64,000 bases of DNA from Bifidobacterium choloepi (GCF_010667615.1 NZ_VYSG01000001.1:744001-808000); one strand, 5' to 3'; shown: positions 35,157-43,865, counted from the stretch's first letter. Made by a program: numbers and translations. The notes: generated by a model not told the origin, from the letters alone.

Positions 35157-35329
35157 GAGACCTCCTCAAATTCAGTTATGTCTTCGATTATTCGTTCAGT
35201 TTTCGTGCGGAAGAATCGTGCCAAATATTTCCATGCTGCTGGACGATGCTCCCGTTTTTCTGGAAAGTCCGGAAGAATTTTGCCTTCTTCCTCTCCAGAG
35301 GTCACAGTTGGTCACTATTCTAATGTTTC

Positions 35330-36409
35330 ATGCAGACACCCGATTCCCCCGTTTTCCGGCCGCTTTCGACGCTCCGACGCGCCACCGCGGCGCTGCTGGC
35401 CGCCGTGCTGCTCGTCGCGACGGCGGCCTGTTCGGAGGTCCGTGTCGCCGGCCTCGCCGAGTCCGAGCAGTCGTCGTCGCCGTGCGAGCTCGCCTACTAC
35501 GCGGCGACCGACCACACGGCGACGATGGACGGCACCGACGGCACGACGATCCTGTCGATGCGGTACCTGGCGGCGCTGCAGGCGCAGCACGACTGGCTCG
35601 ACGTCGCCATCCAGTGCTCGCAGCGATTCACCGAGGGGACGCTGCGCTCGGCGCAGGCGCAGTACTCAGCACGCTCGATGGCGGCGCAGCTCGGGCAGTC
35701 CTACCAGCCGCTGACCGTCAACTCGCTCGACGACATCGACTCGATGGCGATCACGGCCGACGCGCTGTCGTCGATGGCGCTGGCGGAGGACCGTGCCGGC
35801 TTCGAGACCGAGGTGCTCGGCGGCATCTACGCCTCCAAGGCCCCGACGAGCGGCAACGCCGCCGTCAAGGCGCTGGCCGCCAACACGGCGACGAAGCTTG
35901 TCGCGATTTCCGACAACCACAAGGAATGCGCGTCGCAGATGATGATGATCGCCGGCTCCGGCGCCACCGACTTGCGCCGCAAGGTCTACGCGACCGGTGA
36001 CCTGACCGCCTCGCCCTACCTGATCGCCGACCCGGCCACCGGCATCGACGCGAACACTGTCGCCGTCGCCGAGATCAACGCCGCCCGCGCCGAACTCGAG
36101 GCCATGTCCGACAACGCCTACGACGCCTCGAAACTCTCCGCCAACGACGAGGCCGACGTGACGGCGAGCGCCTCCTCTAGCGCGAGCGCGAGCACCTCCA
36201 GCGGCTCCTCCGACTCGGCGAGTTCCGATTCCGCGAGTTCCGACTCGGCGAGTTCTGATTCCGCGAGTTCCGATTCTGCGAGTTCCGATTCGTCCGGCGC
36301 CTCAGAACTGCGCGCCGACCTGCTGCAGCTCTCCATGCTGATCGCCACCCACGCCTACACGGCCTTCACCCTCGGCTACCCGAGCATGGACCACTTCCTC
36401 TTCAGCTGA
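35330..36409 (+). CDS. secreted or lipoprotein-like protein with Ser/Asp/Ala repeat
   Basis: 359 residues. A basic N-terminus and hydrophobic stretch (about 18-33) end in TAACS, a possible but weak lipobox at C34. The body is helical and Ala-rich with three further cysteines and no recognised domain. Residues about 280-325 are a SSDSA five-residue repeat encoded by 15-bp tandem units (36213-36290). The last 35 residues are again ordered (LLQLSMLIATHAYTAF). Predicted location is outside the membrane. Divergent from nusA. Function unknown. The repeat is a likely site of strand slippage. Confidence 0.65.
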   Translation: MQTPDSPVFRPLSTLRRATAALLAAVLLVATAACSEVRVAGLAESEQSSSPCELAYYAATDHTATMDGTDGTTILSMRYLAALQAQHDWLDVAIQCSQRFTEGTLRSAQAQYSARSMAAQLGQSYQPLTVNSLDDIDSMAITADALSSMALAEDRAGFETEVLGGIYASKAPTSGNAAVKALAANTATKLVAISDNHKECASQMMMIAGSGATDLRRKVYATGDLTASPYLIADPATGIDANTVAVAEINAARAELEAMSDNAYDASKLSANDEADVTASASSSASASTSSGSSDSASSDSASSDSASSDSASSDSASSDSSGASELRADLLQLSMLIATHAYTAFTLGYPSMDHFLFS

Positions 36410-36431
36410 CGCCACCCCCTGACGCCACCCC

Positions 36432-36780
36432 CTGCTTCCAGTTACGCCGGCAAGCTGGAAGCAAAGTCATGTCGCCAGTCGCCGGCACGACACCCTTTTT
36501 CCAATTCGGCACCACCACTGGAAGCCAGGTCACGTTTCAAGCCCTCGAATCGTGACTTTCCTTCCATCTCCGCCCGGAAACTGGAAGAGAACGTCACTCC
36601 AGACCCGTCAAAATATGACCCTGCTTCCAGCTTGCCCCGGCCACTGGAAGGAATGTCACCGTCACGCCTCTTGAATCGGCATCTTTCTTCCAGTTCGAGT
36701 ACGGGACTGGAAGAAAGGTGCCGTCCGGGAACTGTCAGACGGTACTTTCCTTCCAGTTCCCATGATGTTCTGGAAGCGGC
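36432..36780. repeat. six-unit hairpin array A, exact 63-bp period
   Basis: Left half-sites TTCCA begin at 36436, 36499, 36562, 36625, 36688 and 36751, always 63 bp apart. Each has its inverted partner CTGGA exactly 19 bp downstream. Units otherwise differ widely. Outer flanks also tend to pair, with compensating changes (GTGAC/GTCAC in one unit, GGCATC/GGTGCC in another). An open frame of 21-codon repeats on the minus strand follows from the 63-bp period and is not called as a gene. Confidence 0.85.
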
Positions 36781-36833
36781 GGACAGCCAGTACTCCTGAA
36801 ACAGAAGGCGACACGCCAGCAGCTGCCTACCGT

Positions 36834-36861
36834 TTGACAAACCAAGAATCTGTGTAAGAAT
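36834..36861 (+). promoter_or_regulatory. candidate promoter of tRNA-Ser(CGA)
   Basis: A consensus -35 TTGACA (36834-36839) is followed 15 bp later by TAAGAAT (36855-36861), about 35 bp before the tRNA. The -35 is perfect; the -10 is less so. Confidence 0.6.
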
Positions 36862-36894
36862 AAATGAGTTGCTTCCGCGAGGAAGAAACAGCAA

Positions 36895-36980
36895 GGATGA
36901 GTGTCCGAGCGGTCGAAGGAGCACGACTCGAAATCGTGTGAGGGCAACCCCCTCCCAGAGTTCGAATCTCTGCTCATCCG
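36895..36980 (+). tRNA. tRNA-Ser (anticodon CGA)
   Basis: Type II cloverleaf: acceptor GGATGAG/CTCATCC, D arm TGTCCGAGCGGTCGAAGGAG, anticodon loop CTCGAAA (anticodon CGA), long variable arm GTGAGGGCAACCCCCTC and T arm AGAGTTCGAATCTCT. The discriminator is G and CCA is not encoded. It borders the island of small membrane proteins. Confidence 0.93.
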
Positions 36981-36985
36981 CAACC

Positions 36986-37020
36986 AAAGGTTTCCGGTTC
37001 GCCGGAAACCTTTTTTGTTT
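36986..37020 (+). terminator. terminator of tRNA-Ser(CGA)
   Basis: Stem AAAGGTTTCCGG/CCGGAAACCTTT with loop TTCG, followed by TTTTGTTTTT. This is one of the best-formed terminators in the window. Confidence 0.9.
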
Positions 37021-37077
37021 TTCACGGCAACTAAGCCGGCAACGCTGTCTCTTGGAGCATCCGCGAATCCTCAGCGC

Positions 37078-37518
37078 TCAGGCAAGAGAGCCGGCTCTCT
37101 CCGTCCTCAGGCATGTCGTGACAAATCCGAATGCCGCGGCCAGAAGGCCGACCGAGAACACGATCAGGAGGATGAACGCAAAGTTGGCCAGTCCGGTACC
37201 GATGACGAAAGTCGCCACGGCCACGCATTCGTATGCCAGCGCCACGCCCAGCGTATTGCGCAGATGACGCAGGACATTGACGACCGGAGCACGTCGCGGT
37301 ATCAGACGGTACATGATCTCGACAATGAGGCCTAAAGCGATGGCCGCCAGAATCGCGGCGATCGCGATGGACACGAATACCAGCACGCGAATCCACATGG
37401 GCATCGGCCACTCGGCGATGAATGCCTGGTCCATGTCGGAGCAACCCATCACCGCCAATACCGTGCACATGCAGGCAATCAACAGTTGCAGCCATAGCTT
37501 TGCCGTACGACTTGACAT
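37078..37518 (-). CDS. small membrane protein (146 residues)
   Basis: Four hydrophobic segments (about 8-25, 42-66, 92-112, 115-135) separated by short basic loops (RLIPRRAPVVNVLRHLR). The first could be a signal or anchor, and MGCS at 24-27 is not a convincing lipobox. Family not recognised. First of five small membrane-protein genes between tRNA-Ser and truA. The DNA is visibly less GC-rich than the neighbouring core genes. The lack of any soluble domain makes function impossible to infer. Confidence 0.65.
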   Translation of the reverse strand: MSSRTAKLWLQLLIACMCTVLAVMGCSDMDQAFIAEWPMPMWIRVLVFVSIAIAAILAAIALGLIVEIMYRLIPRRAPVVNVLRHLRNTLGVALAYECVAVATFVIGTGLANFAFILLIVFSVGLLAAAFGFVTTCLRTERAGSLA

Positions 37519-37575
37519 GCTTCCACTTTCAGTACGTCTTGAGGAGTATCGGAATTGGGTGGTCGGGTCTGCGGA

Positions 37576-37875
37576 TCACGCCAGCAGGAAACACGCGCTG
37601 AAGCAGGCCATGACGAGAAGGCCCAGGACGATGGACAGGACGAATCCGTAGGGCGACAGGCGATTGTCCTTGTCAGTGAAGAGGGCGAGGACGGTGCCGA
37701 ACGTGCCAAGACCCATGAGGGTCGCCGCAAGGATGTAGGCAACGGGGTCAGTTTGATGTCGGATCAGCAGCGTGATGACGTCGATGACGCCCATGACGAG
37801 CTGGATTGGGCAGATGACGCCCAGCCCGCGCATGTTCCATTCCTTGCCGATTTGCCATTTCCTCGTCGTCGCCAT
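37576..37875 (-). CDS. small membrane protein (99 residues)
   Basis: The start was chosen at the ATG at 37875 because GGGGGAGAGGGG lies just upstream; a longer frame exists. A short basic N-terminus (MATTRKWQIGKEW) is followed by three hydrophobic helices with polar breaks (LIRHQTDPVAY, FTDKDNRLSPYG). Not recognised. Cotranscription with the 146-residue gene (57 bp apart, same strand) is likely. The upstream flank carries copy 1 of the direct repeat found again at 38.74 kb. Confidence 0.6.
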   Translation of the reverse strand: MATTRKWQIGKEWNMRGLGVICPIQLVMGVIDVITLLIRHQTDPVAYILAATLMGLGTFGTVLALFTDKDNRLSPYGFVLSIVLGLLVMACFSACFLLA

Positions 37876-37932
37876 CGTCGGCCCCTCTCCCCCATGAAAA
37901 CGGCTCGCGGTCTGCGCCGCATCCGTCGTCGC

Positions 37933-37986
37933 CCACGATAAATCCGCATGCACATGGCACACGACTATCCCGGCAAGTCATGTCCG
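37933..37986. repeat. direct repeat, copy 1, in small-membrane-protein island
   Basis: CCACGATAAATCCGC followed by ATGCACATGGCACACGAC and TATCCCGGCAAGTCATG. It matches 38735-38797 with few substitutions and a 9-bp insertion in the second copy. The surrounding 37876-38316 spacer shows no convincing gene. Confidence 0.7.
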
Positions 37987-38316
37987 TTTGTGTTCAACAT
38001 GACCGTATGGGGCCGGTCATGAAAAGTTTCGGACGTCGCCGGAGCGTCCCGAGGCTCGTCGGTGCCTGGCCTTAGCTCCGGAGTTATTGACGATTCCTGC
38101 ATCCCATTCGGTAAAACGTTCCCGCGTCCAAACACAATTTCCCGGATCGCCGTCGGATTGTTCCTTCCCTGCGCCTACGGTCATTCCGCCTTCTGGCCGT
38201 GCCGAACGTCGCCCTACCATCAAGATATCGGCCGGTCCGGGACGACAACGCCTCGCCGGCAGGCGCCTGCCCCGTCTGCCCCGCCGGCAGCCGATCATCG
38301 AGCGAAAGGAGGACCG

Positions 38317-38652
38317 ATGAAGTTCTTGCGTTCCGTGATCCACTTCAACGCCCACCATCCCCAACAGTCGGGGTTTAATTACCACTGGTTTGCGCTTCTA
38401 GCCACCATGGCCTGCATGTCGTTTGTCGGCGGTGGCCTGTTTGTCGGCCATGGAGTCACGCCGCTCCGCCTGGCCCTGTTCGTGCTGATCGCCGTCCTGC
38501 TGTTCGTCGCCGGCGAGCTGATGGCATATTGGGTGCATCACAATCCATCGGAAAGGAAAACACTCCTCACTCTGGGTTACACCTGCATTCTCGTGGTCGT
38601 GGTCAACTGTGTCCTGAATGTCTTGATAGCCTTGGATGTCTTTGCCTCATAG
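38317..38652 (+). CDS. small membrane protein (111 residues)
   Basis: The ATG follows AAAGGAGG, an excellent ribosome-binding site. An N-terminal polar stretch (MKFLRSVIHFNAHHPQQSG) is followed by hydrophobic helices at about 25-43, 50-72 and 86-105, with a WVHHNPSERKT loop. Not recognised. It lies between the two direct repeats, on the opposite strand from the preceding two small membrane genes, which suggests a cassette-like insertion. Confidence 0.65.
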   Translation: MKFLRSVIHFNAHHPQQSGFNYHWFALLATMACMSFVGGGLFVGHGVTPLRLALFVLIAVLLFVAGELMAYWVHHNPSERKTLLTLGYTCILVVVVNCVLNVLIALDVFAS

Positions 38653-38734
38653 AGACCATCGTCGTTTTCCTTCCACTCTTCCGGACGACGATCGAATATG
38701 GTTCTCTCCGCATTCCCTGGTTATTTCTTGGCCG

Positions 38735-38797
38735 CCACGATGAATCCGCGGACACCGCATGCACACGGCGCACGATTATCCCGGCAAGTCATGCCCG
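38735..38797. repeat. direct repeat, copy 2, in small-membrane-protein island
   Basis: CCACGATGAATCCGC, a 9-bp insertion, then ATGCACACGGCGCACGAT and TATCCCGGCAAGTCATG. Same orientation as copy 1, about 800 bp apart, bracketing the 111-residue gene. Confidence 0.7.
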
Positions 38798-38973
38798 CGA
38801 ATCCAGACATGGAGTCGCGACACGATCTGAAACCGGCCACGAAGACGGGCGCTCGGAGAAGAATGTTCCGTCTCCATGGCCGCCGATTTTATGATGACAG
38901 TAAGCCGGAGCATTCCATGGCGGCATGCTCCGGTGTTTTTCAACGTAGTAGTAGAGGACTGGGAGAAGATCCC

Positions 38974-39321
38974 ATGTGGGACTACATCAAGACCGCGTTC
39001 AGGGAGAATCGACGTCGCATACCGGGGTCGCTGAGCATCCAGACCTCGGCCATCCTGCTCGCACTCATGCTGACAGTGCCGAACCTCATTTCCTCGGTGG
39101 TTCACTGGGGATGGCACGGATCGGTCGGGACCATGATCGCCAATGCCTTTGGCTTCCTGGTGTGTTTCCTGCTCTTTGAAATCGGCCTCTTCATGGTTCA
39201 GGACACCGCGGACGACGGCACGACATCCCGTCGGCGCTGGCCGAAAAAGCACGGAGCCGCGTTCCAGGTCATAGTCATTGTGGTCCTGACAGCGGTGCTG
39301 ACGGTGCTCGCCTTACTCTGA
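38974..39321 (+). CDS. small membrane protein (115 residues)
   Basis: The ATG follows GGACTGGGAGAAG. A basic N-terminal segment (MWDYIKTAFRENRRRIPG) precedes helices at about 22-40, 50-72 and 97-114; the loop between the last two is polar and basic (DDGTTSRRRWPKKHG). The layout (short polar N-terminus, three helices) is like that of the 111-residue neighbour, but I see no clear sequence match, so paralogy is only a possibility. A hairpin, GGAGCATTCCATGGCGGCATGCTCC, lies upstream near 38910. Confidence 0.65.
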   Translation: MWDYIKTAFRENRRRIPGSLSIQTSAILLALMLTVPNLISSVVHWGWHGSVGTMIANAFGFLVCFLLFEIGLFMVQDTADDGTTSRRRWPKKHGAAFQVIVIVVLTAVLTVLALL

Positions 39322-39387
39322 GTCGTTACTGAATCGTGAATTAATTCCGCCCCTCCCCGTACCCATCCCAACCCGGAAGGAGTCGAC

Positions 39388-39561
39388 ATGGACATTATTT
39401 TCGTCGTGGTTCTCCTGAATGTCGTGGCACTTGTGGCGATCATCGTCGTACTGGTCACGCTCTACAGGAGCTACAAGAAGGAATCGGCTGGGAACACCGT
39501 CAATCGCACAAAGGATTCCGACAGCTACCATGCTGGTCACGGGAGGACAGCGGGACGATGA
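39388..39561 (+). CDS. small single-helix membrane protein (57 residues)
   Basis: The ATG follows GGAAGGAGTCGAC. The protein is one long hydrophobic helix (about residues 3-25, with IIFVVVLLNVVALVAIIV) and a basic, polar tail starting LYRSYKKESAG. It starts 66 bp after the 115-residue gene on the same strand, so cotranscription is likely. A single-helix protein of this size could be a regulatory or toxin-like peptide, but nothing in the sequence settles this. Its end lies 18 bp from the convergent truA stop. Confidence 0.6.
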   Translation: MDIIFVVVLLNVVALVAIIVVLVTLYRSYKKESAGNTVNRTKDSDSYHAGHGRTAGR

Positions 39562-39579
39562 CGGCGCCGTCGCCCTCCC

Positions 39580-40503
39580 CTATTCCAGCGTCCTCACGGC
39601 GCGGATCGCCTCGGCCCGCGTCGCCATTTCCCCGGACGTCGCCGGGTAGGCGATGTGCTCAAGCGTCAGGCCCTGCGGCGCGATCGGACCGGTGGAACCT
39701 TCGCGCAGCGGCGTCGCCATCTTGGCGGCGAACCAGTCGACGGTTTTCTTGCCGATGCCGACGGCCACGCAGCCGTTGACGAGCGACCTGACCATGTTGC
39801 GGGCGAATGCGTCGGCGACGATCGTGAAGCACAGCAGCCCCGACTCGACGAGCGGCGTGACGTAACGTTCGTCCCGACGCAGCTCGTCGGGCACGAGCGG
39901 CTGTGCGGCCGGCACGCGCGCCCAGTAGGCGGTCTTGACGTCGCGAATCGTCGTGCCGCCGGGATTCGGCGTCGCGAAGCTGCCGAAGTCGTGCAGGCCG
40001 ATCGTCATCGCCGCGCAGTCATTCATCGCGGAGACGTCGAGCGAGTAGCCGGTCAGGTCGAGGACGAAGCCGGCGGTGCGCGGATCGCGGCCGGCGATGT
40101 CGTCGGCGACGCGGTAGACATACGTCCGCTCGAGCGCCGAGAATCGCGCGTCGAAGCCGGCCGGCGCGACGGACACGCCGTGAATGGAAACATCCGCCGG
40201 CACGATCCGCCGCAACCGTCGCGTCAGCGCCTCGGCCGGCGTGCAGTCCATGTGCCCGACGACATGCCCGAACGATTCTTCCGTCACGTCGACGTGGCAG
40301 ACCTGATGGCTCGCGTGCACGCCGGTATCCGTGCGTCCCGCGACGGTCAGACGCAGCGGCTTGCCGTCCCCGAGCGTCCCCCACCGCAGCACCTTCGCCA
40401 GGGCGTCCTCGAGCACGCCCTGCACGGTCCGCAGCTCCGGTTGCCTCGCCCACCCGAAGAATCGCGTCCCGTCATACCCAAGATCAATGCGCAGTCGTAT
40501 CAC
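39580..40503 (-). CDS. truA: tRNA pseudouridine(38-40) synthase
   Basis: Modifies the anticodon stem-loop of tRNAs. 307 residues from a GTG start at 40503; this start was chosen because an intrinsic terminator (40523-40556) lies just upstream, so longer frames would run through it. The catalytic aspartate is D59 in LTVAGRTDTGVHA. The LGYDGTRFFGWARQP and FARNMVRSLVNG motifs are also present. No clear Shine-Dalgarno is seen. It follows rplQ, a common order in bacteria, but is separated from it by the terminator. Confidence 0.93.
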   Translation of the reverse strand: MIRLRIDLGYDGTRFFGWARQPELRTVQGVLEDALAKVLRWGTLGDGKPLRLTVAGRTDTGVHASHQVCHVDVTEESFGHVVGHMDCTPAEALTRRLRRIVPADVSIHGVSVAPAGFDARFSALERTYVYRVADDIAGRDPRTAGFVLDLTGYSLDVSAMNDCAAMTIGLHDFGSFATPNPGGTTIRDVKTAYWARVPAAQPLVPDELRRDERYVTPLVESGLLCFTIVADAFARNMVRSLVNGCVAVGIGKKTVDWFAAKMATPLREGSTGPIAPQGLTLEHIAYPATSGEMATRAEAIRAVRTLE

Positions 40504-40522
40504 AATGGTCAAGAATATACGA

Positions 40523-40556
40523 AATTGGGGAGGACCCTGACGGATCCTCCCCAATT
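40523..40556 (-). terminator. terminator after rplQ
   Basis: A 12-bp perfect stem AATTGGGGAGGA with complement around a ten-base loop, 31 bp after rplQ. On the minus strand it is followed by TCGTATATTCTT. Confidence 0.75.
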
Positions 40557-40587
40557 CATTCGACGTTCGGGAACGCCGGCGAGAAGC

Positions 40588-41067
40588 TCACTCCTCGGTG
40601 GCGGCTTCCTCGGCAGCCGGAGCGGCTTCGGCCTCGGCCGGAGCCTCTTCCTTGGCGGCGACCTTCGTCGCGGCTTCGGCTTCCTTCACGACGGCCTGCT
40701 TGGCGGACACCGGCTCGGTGACGAGCTCGATGATGGCCTGGGCAGCCGAATCGCCCTTGCGCGGAGCGATCTTGACGATGCGGGTGTAGCCGCCCTCGCG
40801 CTGCTCCATCTGCTCGGCGATCTCGGTGAACAGCTTGTGGACGACGGACTTGTCACGGATGACGCGCATCACGCGACGGCGCGAGTGCAGGTCGCCGCGC
40901 TTCGCGAACGTGATCAGGCGCTCGGCGAGCGGACGAAGACGCTTCGCCTTCGGCAGCGTGGTGACGATGCGGCCGTGCTTGAACAGGCTGGTCGCCATGT
41001 TGGCGAGCATCAGGCGCTCGTGCGCCGGGCTCGAGGCCAGACGCGGGCCCTTCTTCGGTGTAGGCAT
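40588..41067 (-). CDS. rplQ: 50S ribosomal protein bL17
   Basis: Large-subunit protein near the exit tunnel. 159 residues from an ATG preceded by AAGGAG. Residues 1-117 are the bL17 fold ([48 protein letters not shown]). The last ~40 residues are an Ala/Glu tail ([20 protein letters not shown] region), an actinobacterial extension. It lies downstream of rpoA across a 200-bp spacer that contains hairpins, so it may have its own transcript. Confidence 0.97.
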   Translation of the reverse strand: MPTPKKGPRLASSPAHERLMLANMATSLFKHGRIVTTLPKAKRLRPLAERLITFAKRGDLHSRRRVMRVIRDKSVVHKLFTEIAEQMEQREGGYTRIVKIAPRKGDSAAQAIIELVTEPVSAKQAVVKEAEAATKVAAKEEAPAEAEAAPAAEEAATEE

Positions 41068-41185
41068 TGGTTTCTCCTTGGGATATGTTCCGTCGCCGGC
41101 CAGGTGGGCCGGATGCCCGAACATCCGGCCGGCGTTCGGAACACTCTGGTTTTGAATGGTTGGCCAGCCGCAGGCGGCTCAGTTG

Positions 41186-41238
41186 GCGGAAGAATCGTCC
41201 AGTAGGTAGAAGGAGCCATTACTGGACGATTCGTCCGC
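41186..41238. repeat. hairpin built from an inverted pair of the ACGATTC motif (rpoA-rplQ spacer)
   Basis: GCGGAAGAATCGTCCAGT and ACTGGACGATTCGTCCGC pair at 17 of 18 positions around a loop of 17 bases. The right arm holds the full palindrome GGACGATTCGTCC. It lies 31 bp after the rpoA stop and may end or attenuate that transcript. Confidence 0.6.
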
Positions 41239-41269
41239 CGATAGCCCTACCGTGCGGCGAGGCAGCCCC

Positions 41270-42268
41270 TCACTCGTCGTCAGGCGAGAAGAAGGTGGTG
41301 CTGCCGTCGAGGCCGGCGGCATCGAAGCCGAGCGGCGAGGCCTTCAGCGACAGGCCGAGAGCCTGCAGCTTCTCCTTGACTTCGTCGATGGACTTCATGC
41401 CGAAATTGCGGATGTCGAGCAGGTCCTGCTCGTTGTGCGAGATCAGCTCGCCGACCGTGTGGATGCCCTCGCGCTTGAGGCAGTTGTAGCTGCGCTGCGT
41501 GAGGTTGAGATCCTCGATCGGGATGGCCAGCTCCGGGTTGGACTCCTCGACGACCGGGGCCGGACCGACCTCGACGCCTTCGGCGGCCGTGTTGAGCTCG
41601 CGGCACAGGCCGAAGAGCTCGACGAGCGTGGAGCCTGCGGACGCGACGGCGTCACGCGGGGAGATGGCGGGCTTGGTCTCGACATCCAGGATGAGACGGT
41701 CGAAGTCGGTGCGCTGTTCCACGCGGGTGGCCTCGACCTTGTAGCTCACCTTGAGCACTGGAGAGTAGATGGAATCGACCGGGATGCGGCCGATCTCATC
41801 GCCATCCTGCTTGTTCATCTGGGCGGGCACGTAGCCGCGGCCGCGTTCGACGGTGAACTCGATCTCGAGTTCGCCATCCTCGGCGAGCGTGGCGATGTGC
41901 ATCTCCGGATTGGCAATGGTGACGCCGGCCGGCGGGGTGATGTCCCCGGCGGTGGCCTCGCCCTGGCCGCTCTTGCGCAGATACATGACAACCGGCTCAT
42001 CGTATTCGCTGGTGAGCACGATGCCCTTGATGTTCAGCAGGATTTCGGTAACGTCTTCCTCGACACCCGGCAGAGTGGTGAACTCGTGCAGGGCGCCGGC
42101 GATCCGCACCGAAGTCACCGCTGCGCCCGGAATCGAGCTCAGCAGGGTGCGACGAAGCGAATTACCAAGCGTGTAGCCGAATCCAGGCTCGAGCGGCTCG
42201 ATGACGAAACGCGAGCGCTGAGAGGTGATTGATTCCTCGGTAAGTGTCGGACGCTGTGCGATAAGCAC
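41270..42268 (-). CDS. rpoA: DNA-directed RNA polymerase subunit alpha
   Basis: Assembly platform of RNA polymerase and contact for promoter UP elements and activators. 332 residues. The N-terminal domain starts with the [20 protein letters not shown] segment and has the [10 protein letters not shown] motif near 140. The C-terminal domain begins near 245 ([20 protein letters not shown]), with the DNA-binding helices in TVGELI and [16 protein letters not shown]. The alpha-operon order rpsM-rpsK-rpoA-rplQ is kept, but rpsD is absent from it, as in many actinobacteria. Confidence 0.98.
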   Translation of the reverse strand: MLIAQRPTLTEESITSQRSRFVIEPLEPGFGYTLGNSLRRTLLSSIPGAAVTSVRIAGALHEFTTLPGVEEDVTEILLNIKGIVLTSEYDEPVVMYLRKSGQGEATAGDITPPAGVTIANPEMHIATLAEDGELEIEFTVERGRGYVPAQMNKQDGDEIGRIPVDSIYSPVLKVSYKVEATRVEQRTDFDRLILDVETKPAISPRDAVASAGSTLVELFGLCRELNTAAEGVEVGPAPVVEESNPELAIPIEDLNLTQRSYNCLKREGIHTVGELISHNEQDLLDIRNFGMKSIDEVKEKLQALGLSLKASPLGFDAAGLDGSTTFFSPDDE

Positions 42269-42354
42269 TGTGGTTATCCTTTCAGCTTCTTAGCCGGTGG
42301 TGCACTCACCGGCTACAAGCGGCTCTGGATGGATATTGTCTCGTGGAGTAGTGC

Positions 42355-42753
42355 TCAGACGCGGCGACGCTTCGGAGGACGAACGCCGTTGAATGCGACC
42401 GGGGTGACGTCGGTGATGGAACCGACCTCGAGACCGGCGGACTGCAGGGAACGGATGGCGGTCTCGCGACCGGAACCCGGGCCCTTCACGAAGACGTCGA
42501 CCTTCTTGACGCCGTGCTCCATGGCCTTGCGGGCCGCGGACTCGGCCGCCATGCCAGCGGCGTACGGCGTGGACTTGCGGGAGCCCTTGAAACCGACATC
42601 GCCACCGGACGCCCAGGAGACAACTGCGCCGGACGGATCGGTGATCGAGATAATAGTGTTGTTGAACGTAGACTTGATGTGCGCCTGACCAACCGGGATC
42701 GACTTGCGATCGCGGCGACGGGTCTTGCGCGCGGCCTGCTTTTGAGCTGCCAA
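42355..42753 (-). CDS. rpsK: 30S ribosomal protein uS11
   Basis: Platform protein of the small subunit near the mRNA exit site. 132 residues. A basic N-terminus ([18 protein letters not shown]) precedes the core [37 protein letters not shown] lies near 90 and [18 protein letters not shown] closes the protein. Positioned between rpsM and rpoA in the leftward alpha operon. Confidence 0.98.
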   Translation of the reverse strand: MAAQKQAARKTRRRDRKSIPVGQAHIKSTFNNTIISITDPSGAVVSWASGGDVGFKGSRKSTPYAAGMAAESAARKAMEHGVKKVDVFVKGPGSGRETAIRSLQSAGLEVGSITDVTPVAFNGVRPPKRRRV

Positions 42754-42851
42754 TTGACCCTCGTTTCCTTGTAACGAACTTCTTGTTGTGTGTGCGGTCC
42801 GGACGATGGGCAGTCTAGAACCCGTGGCCCGGAACCCCTAGGACACCAGAA

Positions 42852-43229
42852 TTACTTGGTGGCCTTCTTCTTTCCGGCGACCGTGCGCTTCGGGCCCTTG
42901 CGGGTGCGGGCGTTGGTCTTGGTGCGCTGACCACGAACAGGAAGTCCCCTACGGTGACGCTGGCCCTGGTAGCAGTTGATCTGAATCTTGCGACGGATAT
43001 CCGCGTCGACTTCACGACGCAGATCGCCCTCGATCTTGTAGTTGGCCTCGAGGTAGTCACGCAGCGTGATCAGCTGCTCGTCGGTAAGATCCTTGACGCG
43101 GATGTCCGGGCTGATACCGGTCGCTTCAAGGGTTTCCTTAGCGCGGGTGCGGCCGACACCGAAGATGTAGGTGAGGGCGATCTCGATGCGCTTGTCATTG
43201 GGGATGTCGACTCCGGCAAGACGTGCCAT
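42852..43229 (-). CDS. rpsM: 30S ribosomal protein uS13
   Basis: Small-subunit head protein that bridges to the 50S and contacts P-site tRNA. 125 residues. [20 protein letters not shown] opens the protein, a helix-two-turn-helix follows, and [20 protein letters not shown] plus a Lys-rich tail end it. First gene after the rpmJ spacer (about 190 bp, with no gene seen in it). Confidence 0.98.
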   Translation of the reverse strand: MARLAGVDIPNDKRIEIALTYIFGVGRTRAKETLEATGISPDIRVKDLTDEQLITLRDYLEANYKIEGDLRREVDADIRRKIQINCYQGQRHRRGLPVRGQRTKTNARTRKGPKRTVAGKKKATK

Positions 43230-43421
43230 TGCGAATTCCTTCTGTTTTCACGCAGGTCTTGCACCGAGCCTCCCGGCACACCTGACGGTGACCGGCCCGG
43301 GCCTGCGTTCCCGGGGTTCAGCCTCTCGGCGGAGGAATCATTTCAATTTTGGAAATTAGAACGATTCTTGCCGGAAAACTGTGGCTTAGTGCCTTGTCTC
43401 TATGCCGCTAGGATCTGGCTC

Positions 43422-43535
43422 TCAGCCCTGGCGCTGCTTGTGGCGCGGGTTGGTGCAGATCACCATGACGCGGCCGTGGCGACGAATCACGCGGCAGTTT
43501 TCGCAGATTCGCTTCACACTTGGGCTAACCTTCAT
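43422..43535 (-). CDS. rpmJ: 50S ribosomal protein bL36
   Basis: 37-residue zinc-containing large-subunit protein: [20 protein letters not shown] start, with ligands C11, C14, C27 and H32 all present (CxxC form). It lies 38 bp downstream of infA. Translation is supported by the clear family match rather than by length. Confidence 0.97.
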   Translation of the reverse strand: MKVSPSVKRICENCRVIRRHGRVMVICTNPRHKQRQG

Positions 43536-43573
43536 GGTTTTCCTTTGCTTGGTTTTGTACCTTACTTGTACCT

Positions 43574-43792
43574 TTACTTGTAACGGTACGTAATTCGACC
43601 ACGGTTCAGGTCGTACGGGCTCATCTCGAGCACCACGCGATCCTGCGGGAGGATGCGGATGTAGTTCTTCCGCATCTTGCCGGAGATAGTGGCGAGAACG
43701 ATATGCTTGTTCTCCAGCTGAACGCGGAACATCGCGTTCGGCAGTGCTTCCACTACCTGGCCTTCGACTTCAATCACACCGTCTTTTGCCAT
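43574..43792 (-). CDS. infA: translation initiation factor IF-1
   Basis: OB-fold protein that binds the ribosomal A site during initiation. 72 residues: [20 protein letters not shown], then the middle strand [18 protein letters not shown] and the ending [15 protein letters not shown]. Full length and highly conserved. It heads the infA-rpmJ-rpsM-rpsK-rpoA run; the adk terminator and a repeat element lie upstream. Confidence 0.98.
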   Translation of the reverse strand: MAKDGVIEVEGQVVEALPNAMFRVQLENKHIVLATISGKMRKNYIRILPQDRVVLEMSPYDLNRGRITYRYK

Positions 43793-43865
43793 GTTTCTCG
43801 ATTCCGTTGAAGTTGATCGATTTACCTATGGTGCGCCCAGAAGACACACCAACCTGCAATAATAC

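Noticed and set aside
36432-36780. CRISPR array
   Set aside because: Only short half-sites are conserved, not a 25-40-bp repeat, and there are no cas genes nearby.
36442-36987. Minus-strand protein of 21-residue repeats
   Set aside because: The open frame follows from a 63-bp period. It would run into the tRNA-Ser gene at its start, and arrays B and C have 62-bp periods that cannot be coding.
36895-39580. Integrative element with tRNA-Ser as attachment site
   Set aside because: No integrase gene and no repeat of the tRNA 3' end was found near truA.
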